A DNA stretch of 64,000 nt from NCBI RefSeq assembly GCF_007954425.1, contig NZ_CP042345.1, positions 806,001 to 870,000 on the forward strand, read 5' to 3'. Origin of the DNA: Novosphingobium ginsenosidimutans. Lineage in GTDB: Bacteria; Pseudomonadota; Alphaproteobacteria; Sphingomonadales; Sphingomonadaceae. The position numbers and the translations under genes are program-made. This document shows positions 15,878-24,624 of this stretch, piece after piece. Numbering within the stretch: position 1 is the first letter of the stretch; the number at the start of each line of letters is the position of its first letter. Under the pieces are notes generated by a model. The model was not told where the DNA came from and made no database searches. It saw only the letters and a program-made list of their open reading frames with translations.

Positions 15878-18604
15878 TTAGAACTTGCCGCGCAGCGTCA
15901 CGCCGAAGGTGCGCGGTTCGCCAGGGAAGCCGACGAACAGCTGGTTGGCAGTCCCAGCCAGACCAGTCGAGGCCGGCGAGGCAACCGCACGGAACGTCCC
16001 GCTGCCCTGCAGCGGCATGTCCGCACCGATCATGTAGTACGTCTTGTTGAGCAGGTTCTGCGCCCAGACTTCGATGCCCCACTTGCGATCGGCACCGTAA
16101 AGACCGATGCGGCCGTTGACCGTCACGAAGCTGTCCTGGACCTTTTCAAGGTCAAGGTCCGAGCCGGTGTTGGTGTCGCTCTGCAGACGGGTGTCGACAT
16201 AGAACAGCGCGCTCATGCCGCTGTCACCGATCGGCGGCGACCAGCTGAGGCCCGCAGTCACCGCATACTGCGGCGCGTTCGACACGGCGTTACCCGGCAG
16301 CTGGAACAGCACCGGCGAGAGCGGACGACCGCCTGTGCCGACCAGGTCCTTGGCATACTTGGTATCGACATAGGTCAGGCCGGCATTGACCGTGAAGTGA
16401 CGGGCCGGACGCAGGAAGGCTTCAAGTTCGAAGCCCTTCGAGGTCACACCTGGCTTCAGGCGATCGGCGGCGCAGGAACCGGTCGTGGCCGAACCATCCT
16501 TGTCGGCACCGCCCAGGCTGTCCTGGCAGGCCTGGATATTGGTGACTTCGAAGTTCACCCCGTTGAAGGTGTTGAGCTGATAGTTCGAATAGCGCTGGTA
16601 GAACGCCGCGAAGTTCACGTCGATCCCGTCGCCATCGTACTTGAAGCCCACTTCGAAGGCGTCAACCTTCTCGCTGGCGAACTGCAGGTCGGTCGCTTCG
16701 GGGCGGCCGTTACCCTGGGTGTTGACCGGGCGGGCCAAACGGCCGGCGCAGGCTGCGTCAAACGTGGTATTGCAGACCCGGTCGAGTGCCGAGAAGTCCA
16801 GGTTGAAGCCACCCGCCTTGTAGCCCTTTGAGGCCGAGGCATAGACCATCAGGTCATCGAACGGCTTGACGCTGAGCACGGCGGTACCGGTCCACTGACC
16901 CTCGCTGAACTCGGTACCCGGGGCACCACGCGCGAACGAAGGCGCCGAACCGTTGATGACGCAGGCCAGCGAGGCCAGCGACTGCAGCGGCGTGTTGAGG
17001 ATTGCCGGGCACAGCGTGTTGGTAAAGCGGGCATCGGCAGCCAGCGTCTTGCTTTCGTGGGTATAACGCGCGCCCACGGTCAGCTTGACCTTGTCTTCGA
17101 CGATGTCGAAGGTGTTGTGCGTGAACAGCGCCCAGTTGTTGCTGCGCTGATCAAAGCTGGCGCCATTGTTGCCGGTGCCATTGAGGCGGGCCGAACCGGT
17201 TGCCGCCGCCAGGCCCTGGAAGCCCGGGAAGATCGTGGTCGGCAGGTTAGAGCAGGTGGCCGAGGCCGGGTTGACGTTGGCCGCCGAGATTGCCGTCGCC
17301 GCCAGGCAGTTGGCGTAACGCTCGTAGTCCGCGCCGTAGACGATGTCGTCATCGACGAAGAGCTTTTCGTTGGCGTAATAGCCGCCAACCAACCAGTCGA
17401 GCCGGCCGTCAAGCGCTTCGCCCTGCAGGCGGACTTCCTGAGTGAACAGCTTGAAGTGGCGATCGAGATCGAACCGCTTCAGGATGTCCATCGCCTGGAA
17501 ATCGCCGTCCTGGCCCTGCTCGTTCAGGTAATCGCGATAGGCTGTGATCGAGGTCAGCGTGGCGCCGCCCAGATCCCAGGTCAGTTCACCCGAGAGGCCC
17601 CAGTCCTTGCTGTCGGTGCGATAGGTCACGCCCGGGGTGGTCGACTGGCGGCGGACGAAGGGTTCGTTGGCCGGGGCAACCTGGAAGTTGGCACCAAAGG
17701 CCTGGAGCAGCGGGAGCAGCGTGTTGGCGCTGGCAACGGGGAAACCGTCAGTGCCGCGGCTGAGGTTGCGAACCGGGTTCAGCAGCACGCCGCCGCAGCA
17801 GTTTTCCGCTTTCTTCGAATAGTCGGCGATCAGGCGCAGCTTGATGTCGTCGGTCGGTTCCCAGGCGATCTGGCCGCGCACCAGCCAGCGGTCGCGGTCG
17901 TTGATGTCGGGCTCACCGGGGGTGACGTTCTCGATGAAGCCGTCGCGCTGCTGCCAAACGGCATCGATGCGGGCAGCGGCGGTGCTGCCAAGCGGCACGT
18001 TGACCGCGCCATCAAGGCGCCAGAAATTGTAATTGCCATAGGTGGCCGAGGCATTGCCCGAGAACCCGTCCGACAGGCTCGGGCCCTTGGTGACGATGTT
18101 GATCAGGCCGGCGGTCGAGTTGCGGCCGAACAGCGTGCCCTGGGGCCCGCGCAGCACTTCGACGCGCTCGATCTCGCCCAGTTCGGACAGGCCGACGCCG
18201 GTGCGGCTGCGATAGACGCCGTCGATGAACAGGCCGACCGAGCTTTCAAGGCCGGCGTTCTCGCCCACGGTGCCAATCCCGCGGATCCGCGCGGTGAAGT
18301 TCACTTCGCTGGTTGCGCCCGAAACGAGCAGCGAAGGGGCAACCTGGTTGAGCTGGCGCACGTCGGTGGCGCCGGTCTTGGCCAGCGTTTCACCGGTGAC
18401 GGCCGAAACAGCGATCGGCACGTCCGACAGCGCTTCGCTGCGGCGGGTGGCGGTGACGATGATCTCAGCCTCGTCAACGGCTTCATCGGCCTGCGGGGCG
18501 TCCTGGGCAAAAGCCGGGGCAGCCGAGGCAACGATGGCGAGCGATACGCCAAGGGCCGAAGAGCGCAGCAAGGTACGGCCGAACGAGCGGCGGAAAGTTT
18601 TCAT
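15878..18604 (-). CDS. TonB-dependent receptor, large sphingomonad type
   Basis: A 908-residue outer-membrane receptor. The signal peptide ends at APAFA (about 33), then AEIIVTATRRSEALSDVPIAV holds the TonB-box region. The plug contains LNQVAPSLLVSG, FTARIRGIGTVG and RVEVLRGPQGTLFGRNSTAG, and the barrel ends with FGVTLRGKF. This is the FecA/CirA-like group that is hugely expanded in sphingomonads and often takes up plant aromatics, polyphenols or glycans. AGGGAG precedes ATG 18604, and the gene has its own strong terminator. A 14-base palindrome lies 62 bases upstream. It has no transport or catabolic partner beside it, so no ligand can be assigned. Confidence 0.92.
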   Translation of the reverse strand: MKTFRRSFGRTLLRSSALGVSLAIVASAAPAFAQDAPQADEAVDEAEIIVTATRRSEALSDVPIAVSAVTGETLAKTGATDVRQLNQVAPSLLVSGATSEVNFTARIRGIGTVGENAGLESSVGLFIDGVYRSRTGVGLSELGEIERVEVLRGPQGTLFGRNSTAGLINIVTKGPSLSDGFSGNASATYGNYNFWRLDGAVNVPLGSTAAARIDAVWQQRDGFIENVTPGEPDINDRDRWLVRGQIAWEPTDDIKLRLIADYSKKAENCCGGVLLNPVRNLSRGTDGFPVASANTLLPLLQAFGANFQVAPANEPFVRRQSTTPGVTYRTDSKDWGLSGELTWDLGGATLTSITAYRDYLNEQGQDGDFQAMDILKRFDLDRHFKLFTQEVRLQGEALDGRLDWLVGGYYANEKLFVDDDIVYGADYERYANCLAATAISAANVNPASATCSNLPTTIFPGFQGLAAATGSARLNGTGNNGASFDQRSNNWALFTHNTFDIVEDKVKLTVGARYTHESKTLAADARFTNTLCPAILNTPLQSLASLACVINGSAPSFARGAPGTEFSEGQWTGTAVLSVKPFDDLMVYASASKGYKAGGFNLDFSALDRVCNTTFDAACAGRLARPVNTQGNGRPEATDLQFASEKVDAFEVGFKYDGDGIDVNFAAFYQRYSNYQLNTFNGVNFEVTNIQACQDSLGGADKDGSATTGSCAADRLKPGVTSKGFELEAFLRPARHFTVNAGLTYVDTKYAKDLVGTGGRPLSPVLFQLPGNAVSNAPQYAVTAGLSWSPPIGDSGMSALFYVDTRLQSDTNTGSDLDLEKVQDSFVTVNGRIGLYGADRKWGIEVWAQNLLNKTYYMIGADMPLQGSGTFRAVASPASTGLAGTANQLFVGFPGEPRTFGVTLRGKF

Positions 18605-18665
18605 GAAAATCCACTCCCTGTGAATACGAACGGCAAGGGGGGCGCCGCCCGATGGGGCGCAGATA

Positions 18666-18679
18666 CGCATACCTATGCG
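18666..18679. promoter_or_regulatory. Palindrome upstream of the third receptor
   Basis: CGCATACCTATGCG has perfect 6-base arms around CC, 62 bases before the receptor start. It is a plausible operator with no identified regulator. Confidence 0.35.
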
Positions 18680-18748
18680 GTTTCACAATACGGCCAGATG
18701 GCCATTCGTCGAAGGCTGTGGCGCTTTCGCCACAAGCCCGACCTGGGT

Positions 18749-19558
18749 TCAGGGGTCGACGAATTCGCCTTTGCGCTTCTCCATTTGGCTGCGCACCGCC
18801 TCAATCTGGTTGCGGCTGCCGATCAGTGCGGTCTGCTCGACGCTTTCGGCCATCAGGATCTCGTCGGTGGTGCTTTCAAGATAGCGGTTGAACAGCCGCT
18901 TGGCAGCGCGCTGGGCATGGGGGTTGCGGTTGGCGATCTCGGCCGCGATCGCTGTGGCGCGGGCGACCGGATTGGCGTCGACAATCGTCGCAAAGCCATA
19001 TTCGCCAGCCTGTTCACCCGTGAACTCGCGGTTGGTATAGGTCAGTTCGCGCAGCACGTCGTCGCGGACCATGCCCTTCCACAGCGCATAACCGGCCATG
19101 TCGGGAACCAAGCCCCACTTCATTTCCATCACCGCCAGCCGCGCATCGGGCGCAACCACCCGGATGTCCGCACCGCTGGCCACCTGCAGGCCGCCGCCGA
19201 AGCAGACGCCGTGCACCGCGGCGATCACCGGCACCGGCAGCTTGCGCCACTGCATCGCCACTTGCTGCGGCCGGTTGGCATTGCCGTGGGTCCGCTCCGT
19301 CAGCGGCACGGCATCGTGGCGATCGGTCTGCGCCATCGAAGTGAGATCAAGACCGGCGCAGAAACTGCGCCCTTCGCCCGCCAGCACCACCGCGCGCAGG
19401 CCAGGCATGGCATAAAGTACCTCGCCCGCTTCAAGCAGCGTGTCGAACATTGCCGGATCGAGCGCATTCATCTTGTCGGCCCGGATCATTCGCACCTGGG
19501 CCACGCCATCGGCATCCATCGAAATGCTGACTCGATCGTTGGGCTTCAGCTCGCGCAT
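18749..19558 (-). CDS. Enoyl-CoA hydratase/isomerase family protein (crotonase)
   Basis: A 269-residue crotonase-fold protein acting on acyl-CoA thioesters. The oxyanion-hole segments are VVLAGEGRSFCAGLDL (about 57-72) and AVHGVCFGGGLQVASGADIRV. LAVMEMKWGLVPDMAG follows, where classical hydratases carry a catalytic Glu, here replaced within MEMKWGLVPD; a hydratase role is thus not certain. The C-terminal helices are short. The start overlaps the end of the upstream regulator gene by 13 bases, so the two are translationally linked. It may serve fatty acid or aromatic acid beta-oxidation. Confidence 0.88.
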   Translation of the reverse strand: MRELKPNDRVSISMDADGVAQVRMIRADKMNALDPAMFDTLLEAGEVLYAMPGLRAVVLAGEGRSFCAGLDLTSMAQTDRHDAVPLTERTHGNANRPQQVAMQWRKLPVPVIAAVHGVCFGGGLQVASGADIRVVAPDARLAVMEMKWGLVPDMAGYALWKGMVRDDVLRELTYTNREFTGEQAGEYGFATIVDANPVARATAIAAEIANRNPHAQRAAKRLFNRYLESTTDEILMAESVEQTALIGSRNQIEAVRSQMEKRKGEFVDP

Positions 19559-20328
19559 TGCTCATTGTCCTGCTGGTTGGTCTTGGCCGCTTCCTTGCCC
19601 AAACGCAGGTGCGCGTCCAGTCCTCCATTTGCCATTGCCGGATCGTCGGTAAGGTTCAGCGCGGGGCGGAGCATTTCATCGGCCAGGCGATAGCCGCCGT
19701 CGGCCCGGGTTTCGATCAGCCCGTCCAGCCCCGCGACCCGCAGCTTAGCGCGCAGGCGACTGACGTGGACCGCCAGACTATTGGTTTCGGGACGGAAGGC
19801 CAGCCGCCAGACATCGCTGCGCAGTTCGCTAGGCGGCACGGTCACGCCCGGCTCCTCGGCCAGCCGCCACAGCAGCAGGAACTCGCGCGGGTGGAGCCCC
19901 GCCCCGCGCCCGGCCACGAAGGCATCGCGCAGCAAGAGATCAAGCTTGAGCAGCCCCAGTGTGCGTTCGCGCGGCAGCGCGCGCATCGCCGTGTTGATTC
20001 GCAAGGCGCGGCTTTCGATCTCTTCCAGATCGGTTGTTCCGCCGATCGCATCGCCAAAGCCAAGCCGCAGCAATCTTGCCCGCTCCCGGGCATCGTCGAC
20101 CCCGACTGCCAGAACCCGCTGCCGGCGCTTGGCGCTGGCCCCCACCAGCATCACCCAGTCACTCACCACCGCGCGGTGCGGCATGGCGATCAGCGGCGGC
20201 GCCTCGGCCTGGGGTGGCTCGATCCCGGGTTCGACGAGGGTCCAGCCCAGCCGGCGCAGATCGCACCCGTCCGGGACCGGACCCGTCGCAAACCATTGGA
20301 ACTCGAGCAAGAGTTGCTCCCGAAACAA
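19546..20328 (-). CDS. OmpR/PhoB-type winged-helix regulator with a pseudo-receiver
   Basis: A 260-residue protein with a C-terminal winged-helix domain (about 125-225): LHPREFLLLWRLAEEPGVTV, a recognition-helix region FRPETNSLAVHVSRLRAKL and the wing LIETRADGGYRLADE. The N-terminal half keeps the rhythm of a receiver (GVDDARERARLLRLGFGDAI) but shows no clear phospho-acceptor Asp pocket, so phosphorylation-independent control is likely. The start is TTG 20328 by default, with GAAGGG very close, and may be wrong by some residues. The gene runs into the crotonase with a 13-base overlap. No sensor kinase is adjacent and the target genes are unknown. Confidence 0.72.
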   Translation of the reverse strand: MFREQLLLEFQWFATGPVPDGCDLRRLGWTLVEPGIEPPQAEAPPLIAMPHRAVVSDWVMLVGASAKRRQRVLAVGVDDARERARLLRLGFGDAIGGTTDLEEIESRALRINTAMRALPRERTLGLLKLDLLLRDAFVAGRGAGLHPREFLLLWRLAEEPGVTVPPSELRSDVWRLAFRPETNSLAVHVSRLRAKLRVAGLDGLIETRADGGYRLADEMLRPALNLTDDPAMANGGLDAHLRLGKEAAKTNQQDNEQCAS

Positions 20329-20400
20329 ACCCTTCGGGGGCAGACTGACAGCACTGCGACCTGTCCTGCAAGCCCGATCGAAGACCGGACCGCGCTACGC

Positions 20401-21600
20401 TCAGGCCGCCGAGGAATTGACCCCCATGCTGGCTAGGTAGCGCTTGATGTTGCGCGCGGCCTGACGGAGGCGCTGCTCGTTCTCAACCAGGGCGATGCGG
20501 ACGAAGCCCTCACCCTCTTCGCCATAACCGACGCCGGGCGCGACCGCGACTTCGGCGTGGGTCAGCAGCTGCTTGGAAAACTCCAGGCTGCCCATGTCCT
20601 TCAGCGCCGGCGGCAGCGGGGCCCAGGCGAACATCGAGGCCTTGGGGCTGGGGATTTCCCACCCGGCGCGGCCAAAGCTTTCGACCAGCACGTCGCGGCG
20701 CTTCTGGTAAAGGTTGCGGTTCATCTCGACGATGTCCTGCGGACCGTTCAGGGCCGCGCAGGCCGCCGCCTGGATCGGGGTAAAGGCGCCATAATCGAGG
20801 TAGCTCTTGACCCGCTTCAGCGCTGCGATCAGGCGCGGATTGCCGACCGCGAAACCGACCCGCCAGCCGGCCATCGAAAAGGTCTTCGACATCGAGGTGA
20901 ACTCGATCGCGACGTCCTTGGCCCCCGGCACCTGCAGGATCGAAACAGTCGGATTGCCGTCGTAATAGAGCTCAGAATAGGCCAGGTCAGAGATTACCCA
21001 GACCTTGTTCTCCTTCGCCCAGGCGACCAGCCGCTCATAGAAAGCGAGATCAACCGTCTCGGCAGTCGGGTTGGACGGATAGTTCACGATCAGGATCGAA
21101 GGGCGCGGTACGGTATAGGCCATCGCCCGCTCCAGCGATTCCCAGTAACGCTCATCCGGTGTGGTCGGAACCGAGCGGATCGTAGCCCCGGCGATGATGA
21201 AGCCGAAAGTGTGGATCGGGTAGCTGGGGTTAGGGGCCAGCACCACATCGCCCGGCGCGGTGATTGCGGTGGCAAGGCTGGCGAGGCCCTCCTTCGAACC
21301 CATGGTCATCACCACTTCGGTCTCGGGATCGACCTCCACGCCAAAGCGGCGGCCATAGTAATTGGCCTGGGCCTTGCGCAGGCCGGGGATACCGGACGAG
21401 GCGGAATAGCCGTGGGCATCGGCCTTTTGCGCCACTTCGCACAGCTTGTCGATCACGTGGGCGGGGGGCGGCAGGTCCGGGTTGCCCATGCCAAGATCAA
21501 TGATGTCCCTACCGGCGGCGCGTGCTGCGGCCCGCATGCCGTTGACTTCGGCGATGACGTAGGGCGGCAGGCGCTTGATGCGGTAGAACTCTTCTTCCAT
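20401..21600 (-). CDS. PLP-dependent aminotransferase, AlaC-like (class I/II)
   Basis: A 399-residue fold-type I aminotransferase. DIIDLGMGNPDLPPP is the N-terminal substrate loop, GSKEGLASL the PLP-phosphate site, YPSNPTAETVD and ISDLAYSELYYDG the cofactor ring contacts, and TSMSKTFSMAGWRVGFAVG holds the Schiff-base Lys. It is closest in style to E. coli AlaC (glutamate-pyruvate transaminase). Databases often label it LL-diaminopimelate aminotransferase, which I consider less likely. It is divergent from phaC with 116 bases between starts. Confidence 0.88.
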   Translation of the reverse strand: MEEEFYRIKRLPPYVIAEVNGMRAAARAAGRDIIDLGMGNPDLPPPAHVIDKLCEVAQKADAHGYSASSGIPGLRKAQANYYGRRFGVEVDPETEVVMTMGSKEGLASLATAITAPGDVVLAPNPSYPIHTFGFIIAGATIRSVPTTPDERYWESLERAMAYTVPRPSILIVNYPSNPTAETVDLAFYERLVAWAKENKVWVISDLAYSELYYDGNPTVSILQVPGAKDVAIEFTSMSKTFSMAGWRVGFAVGNPRLIAALKRVKSYLDYGAFTPIQAAACAALNGPQDIVEMNRNLYQKRRDVLVESFGRAGWEIPSPKASMFAWAPLPPALKDMGSLEFSKQLLTHAEVAVAPGVGYGEEGEGFVRIALVENEQRLRQAARNIKRYLASMGVNSSAA

Positions 21601-21716
21601 GACCTCGACTTCGTTGAATGCGGCGGAATTGTCGCGAGTTCGTCTGTAAGACGCTTAAGCCCTGCCCGCAATTGGGTTAGGGTGCAAGCAGCCAGCCGGT
21701 GAATCGGGAACCCTTC

Positions 21717-23561
21717 ATGCGCGACGACGATCTGACCAACACCTTCGACGCCATGTTCGCCGAACCGCTCAAGCTGTGGGACCAACTGGTGCCAAGCGGT
21801 GTCAAGCAGGGCGAACTGGGCGAATGGGCCGCCGCGCTGCAGACCATGCAGGCGCTGTGGCTGGAATTCGCGCAGGATCAGGCCGCCACGCTGGCGGGCA
21901 AGGCCCCGGCCATGCTGACCGATCCGGGCAACTGGCTGGGCATCTACGAAGGCTGGGTCCGCGCCCTGCCGCTGACCCGGCCCGAAGTGCAGCAGAAGCT
22001 GTGGGCCGATGGCATGGCGCTGTGGCAGACCGTGCTGGGCCAATACGGCATCGACGGCAAGCCTGCGGGCGAGGCGCCGGAGCTGCCGCGCAAGGACCGC
22101 CGCTTTGCCGATCCCAAGTGGCGCGAGCAGCCGTTTTTCGCCCTGGTCCACCAAACCTACCTGATGCTGGCCGAACAGGTCCTGGCGCTGGCCGACAGTG
22201 TCGAGGGAGTCGATCCGCATCAGCAGGACCAATTGCGCTTCGCCGCCCGCACCCTGGTCGAGGCGCTCAGCCCCGCGCATTTCCCGGTCACCAACCCGCT
22301 GGTGCTCGAACGCGCCATTGCCACCAAAGGGCAGAGCCTGGCCAAGGGGATGCAGCACCTGCTGGCCGATCTCAAGAAGGGGCAGCTGACCCACGTCGAC
22401 CCGCAGGCCTTCCGGCTGGGCGAGAACCTGGCGACCACGCCCGGTAAGGTCGTCTACCAGACCCCGCTGTTCCAGCTGATCCAGTACAGCCCGACCACCG
22501 ACAAGGTCCTCGAAACGCCGCTGGTGATCTTCCCGCCGTGGATCAACCGGTTCTACATCCTCGACCTCAGCCCGGAGAAAAGCTTCATCCGCTGGGCGGT
22601 GGAGCAAGGCGTCACCGTCTTCGTCGTTTCTTGGAAGAGCGCCGACGAGACCATGGTCGACCTGACCTGGGACGATTACATCCGCGCCCAGATCGAGGCG
22701 ATCGACACCGTGCGCGAGCGGCTGGGGGTCAAGGCCGTCCATACCATCGGCTATTGCGTTGCGGGCACGACCCTGGCGGCGACGCTGGCCGTGCTGGCCC
22801 GGCGCGGCGAGGCGGACAAGGTCAAGAGCGCGACCTTTTTCACCGCCCAGGTCGATTTCGAACAGGCGGGCGAGCTCAAGGTCTTCATCGATGACCAGCA
22901 GTTGCAGGTGGTCGAAAAGCTGGCCGAGGAGCACGGCTATCTTGACGGGCGCTATATGGCGACAACCTTCAACTTGCTGCGCGGCAACGACCTGATCTGG
23001 AACTACGTCGTCAAGAACTACCTGCTGGGCGACGACTATCCGGCCTTCGACCTGCTGCACTGGAACGGCGATGTCACCAACCTGCCGGCCAAGTGGCACC
23101 GCCAGTACCTGACCGAGCTCTACCGTGACAACAAGCTGGTCGTGCCCGATGCGCTTTCCGCTGATGGCACCCCGATCGACCTGACCCGGATCCAGACCCC
23201 GGCCTATATCCAGGCCGGGCGCGAGGACCATATCGCCCCGGCCGCCAGCGTCTGGCAGATCATGCATCACCTGCGCGGCGAAAGGACTTTCCTACTCGCC
23301 GGCTCGGGACATATAGCCGGTGTGGTCAATCCGCCAGCGGCCAAGAAGTACCAGTACTGGACCGGACCGGCCGAGGCCGAAAGCCTGGCCGAATTCATCG
23401 CCGGTGCGACTGAAACGCCGGGTTCGTGGTGGCCGCACTGGATCGCATGGCTGCGCGGCCAGGACAGCGCTGAAGTCCCCGCCAAGGGCAAGCGCGTGCC
23501 GGGCGAAAAGGGCGACAAGGTGGTCGAAGATGCCCCCGGCAGCTACGTGAAGGCGCGCTAA
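21717..23561 (+). CDS. phaC: Class I poly(3-hydroxyalkanoate) synthase
   Basis: Polymerises hydroxyacyl-CoA into PHA at the granule surface. The 614-residue length fits class I. The lipase-like box GYCVAG carries the nucleophilic Cys near 347; the other triad members are Asp near 504 (GREDHIAP) and His near 532 (GSGHIAG). The N-terminal domain includes YLMLAEQVLALAD and FPVTNPLVLERAI, and VIFPPWINRFYILDL precedes the catalytic fold. I prefer ATG 21717; GTG 21699 would add six residues. No phaA/phaB genes are near. The phasin follows on the same strand but with its own promoter region. Confidence 0.96.
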   Translation: MRDDDLTNTFDAMFAEPLKLWDQLVPSGVKQGELGEWAAALQTMQALWLEFAQDQAATLAGKAPAMLTDPGNWLGIYEGWVRALPLTRPEVQQKLWADGMALWQTVLGQYGIDGKPAGEAPELPRKDRRFADPKWREQPFFALVHQTYLMLAEQVLALADSVEGVDPHQQDQLRFAARTLVEALSPAHFPVTNPLVLERAIATKGQSLAKGMQHLLADLKKGQLTHVDPQAFRLGENLATTPGKVVYQTPLFQLIQYSPTTDKVLETPLVIFPPWINRFYILDLSPEKSFIRWAVEQGVTVFVVSWKSADETMVDLTWDDYIRAQIEAIDTVRERLGVKAVHTIGYCVAGTTLAATLAVLARRGEADKVKSATFFTAQVDFEQAGELKVFIDDQQLQVVEKLAEEHGYLDGRYMATTFNLLRGNDLIWNYVVKNYLLGDDYPAFDLLHWNGDVTNLPAKWHRQYLTELYRDNKLVVPDALSADGTPIDLTRIQTPAYIQAGREDHIAPAASVWQIMHHLRGERTFLLAGSGHIAGVVNPPAAKKYQYWTGPAEAESLAEFIAGATETPGSWWPHWIAWLRGQDSAEVPAKGKRVPGEKGDKVVEDAPGSYVKAR

Positions 23562-23595
23562 ACCGCCATTTTCGGCGTGATTGCAGTTTTTTGCT

Positions 23596-23609
23596 GCGCT
23601 GCAACATAA
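23596..23609 (+). repeat. Phasin-promoter repeat, copy 1
   Basis: GCGCTGCAACATAA, preceded by TTTTTTGCT. A near-identical copy occurs 49 bases downstream. The T-run plus CTGC/TGCA composition resembles sites described for the PHA repressor PhaR. Confidence 0.5.
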
Positions 23610-23614
23610 AGCTC

Positions 23615-23642
23615 TTGACTTCGCAGGTGCAATATCTATTTT
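23615..23642 (+). promoter_or_regulatory. Likely phasin promoter
   Basis: TTGACT at 23615 and TATTTT at 23637-23642 with a 16-base spacer, flanked on both sides by the repeated GC(A/G)CTGCAACAT element. The phasin start is 58 bases downstream. Confidence 0.45.
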
Positions 23643-23644
23643 GT

Positions 23645-23658
23645 GCACTGCAACATGA
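23645..23658 (+). repeat. Phasin-promoter repeat, copy 2
   Basis: GCACTGCAACATGA, matching copy 1 at 12 of 14 positions and preceded by TATTTTGT. It overlaps the expected transcription start, where a repressor would act. Confidence 0.5.
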
Positions 23659-23700
23659 GGCTGGAATCGGGTTTCCAGCACCCTGCGAAGGATTAAACCG

Positions 23701-24423
23701 ATGGCCGACGCCACCGTGAACAAGATTGACGAAGCCAAGGCCGAAGTTCTGGCCGAGAAGGCTTATGCCGCCGCTGCTGCGGCCCCTGAAGCGAAGGCTG
23801 CTCCGGCCGCCCCCGTGAAGAAGGTTGCCGCTGCGAAGAAGCCGGCTGCCAAGAAGGCCGTCGCCCCGGCTAAGAAGGTCGCGGTGAAGAAGACTGTTGC
23901 CCCCAAAACTGTTGCCAAGCCCGCCGCCAAGAAGGTCGCGAAGGCTGCCCCCCTCAAGTCGAAGGACACCACCATCATGGCCAAGACCCAGCAAGCTGCC
24001 GAAGACTTCACCGCCAAGGTGAAGGACGCCGTTGCCGATCTTCAGGATCGCGCCAAGACCGCCATGGAAAAGAGCACTGCCGTGTTCGCCGATGCCGGTG
24101 AATTCACCAAGGGCAACGTTGAAGCCCTGGTTGAATCGGGCAAGGTCCTGGCCGCTGGCCTGCAGGACCTCGGCAAGGTCTATGTCGAAGACGCCAAGAC
24201 CGGCTTCGAAACCATGACCGCCGACGTCAAGGAACTCGCCGCCGTCAAGTCGCCGGCTGACTTCTTCAAGCTGCAGGGTGAAATCCTGCGTCGCAACTTC
24301 GATACCGCCATGGCGACTGGTTCGAAGCGCTCGGAAGCCCTGGTCAAGCTGGCCAACGAAGCTTTCGCGCCGGTCCAGAACCGCGTCAGCATCGCGATCG
24401 AAAAGGTCAAGCAGGCCGCCTGA
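23701..24423 (+). CDS. Phasin family protein with a Lys/Ala-rich N-terminal tail
   Basis: A 240-residue granule-associated protein. Residues about 100-240 form the phasin domain: amphipathic helices with FTAKVKDAVADLQDRAKTAM, VEALVESGKVLAAGLQDLGK and a PADFFKLQGEILRRNFD motif typical of phasin_2. Residues about 20-90 are instead Ala/Lys/Pro-rich with repeated AAKK and APAKK units, like histone H1 or the tail of Pseudomonas PhaF. AAGGA precedes ATG 23701. It lies downstream of phaC, separated by a promoter with two repeats, and is followed by two hairpins. It likely coats PHA granules; DNA binding by the tail is an inference. Confidence 0.9.
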   Translation: MADATVNKIDEAKAEVLAEKAYAAAAAAPEAKAAPAAPVKKVAAAKKPAAKKAVAPAKKVAVKKTVAPKTVAKPAAKKVAKAAPLKSKDTTIMAKTQQAAEDFTAKVKDAVADLQDRAKTAMEKSTAVFADAGEFTKGNVEALVESGKVLAAGLQDLGKVYVEDAKTGFETMTADVKELAAVKSPADFFKLQGEILRRNFDTAMATGSKRSEALVKLANEAFAPVQNRVSIAIEKVKQAA

Positions 24424-24435
24424 GCGCGGCCGTTC

Positions 24436-24474
24436 CTCACGGTGCGGTGATCCCTCTCCCCACCGGACCGTGAG
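24436..24474 (+). terminator. Stem-loop after the phasin gene
   Basis: CTCACGGT/ACCGTGAG outer arms and CGGTG/CACCG inner arms around a C/T-rich loop, 12 bases after the stop. There is no T-run; it may stabilise the mRNA ahead of the second hairpin. Confidence 0.5.
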
Positions 24475-24482
24475 CCGAATTT

Positions 24483-24525
24483 GACGGGCCGGACAGCCGC
24501 TGCGCTGTCTGGCCCGTCTGCTTTT
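24483..24525 (+). terminator. Rho-independent terminator after the phasin gene
   Basis: GACGGGCCGGACAGC pairs with GCTGTCTGGCCCGTC over 15 bases with one mismatch, followed by TGCTTTT. Confidence 0.85.
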
Positions 24526-24624
24526 CGGCCAGCCGTTTCAGCTTTTGCGCAATCCTTCGCTTTTTGGTAAGCGCTCGGCCCGCAGAGACTTGTCCTGCCC
24601 CACCCACAGTGCGATATTTGTCCG

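Noticed and set aside
17057..19693. 878-codon open frame on the plus strand
   Set aside because: Runs antisense through the third receptor and the crotonase gene; composition is typical of a shadow frame.
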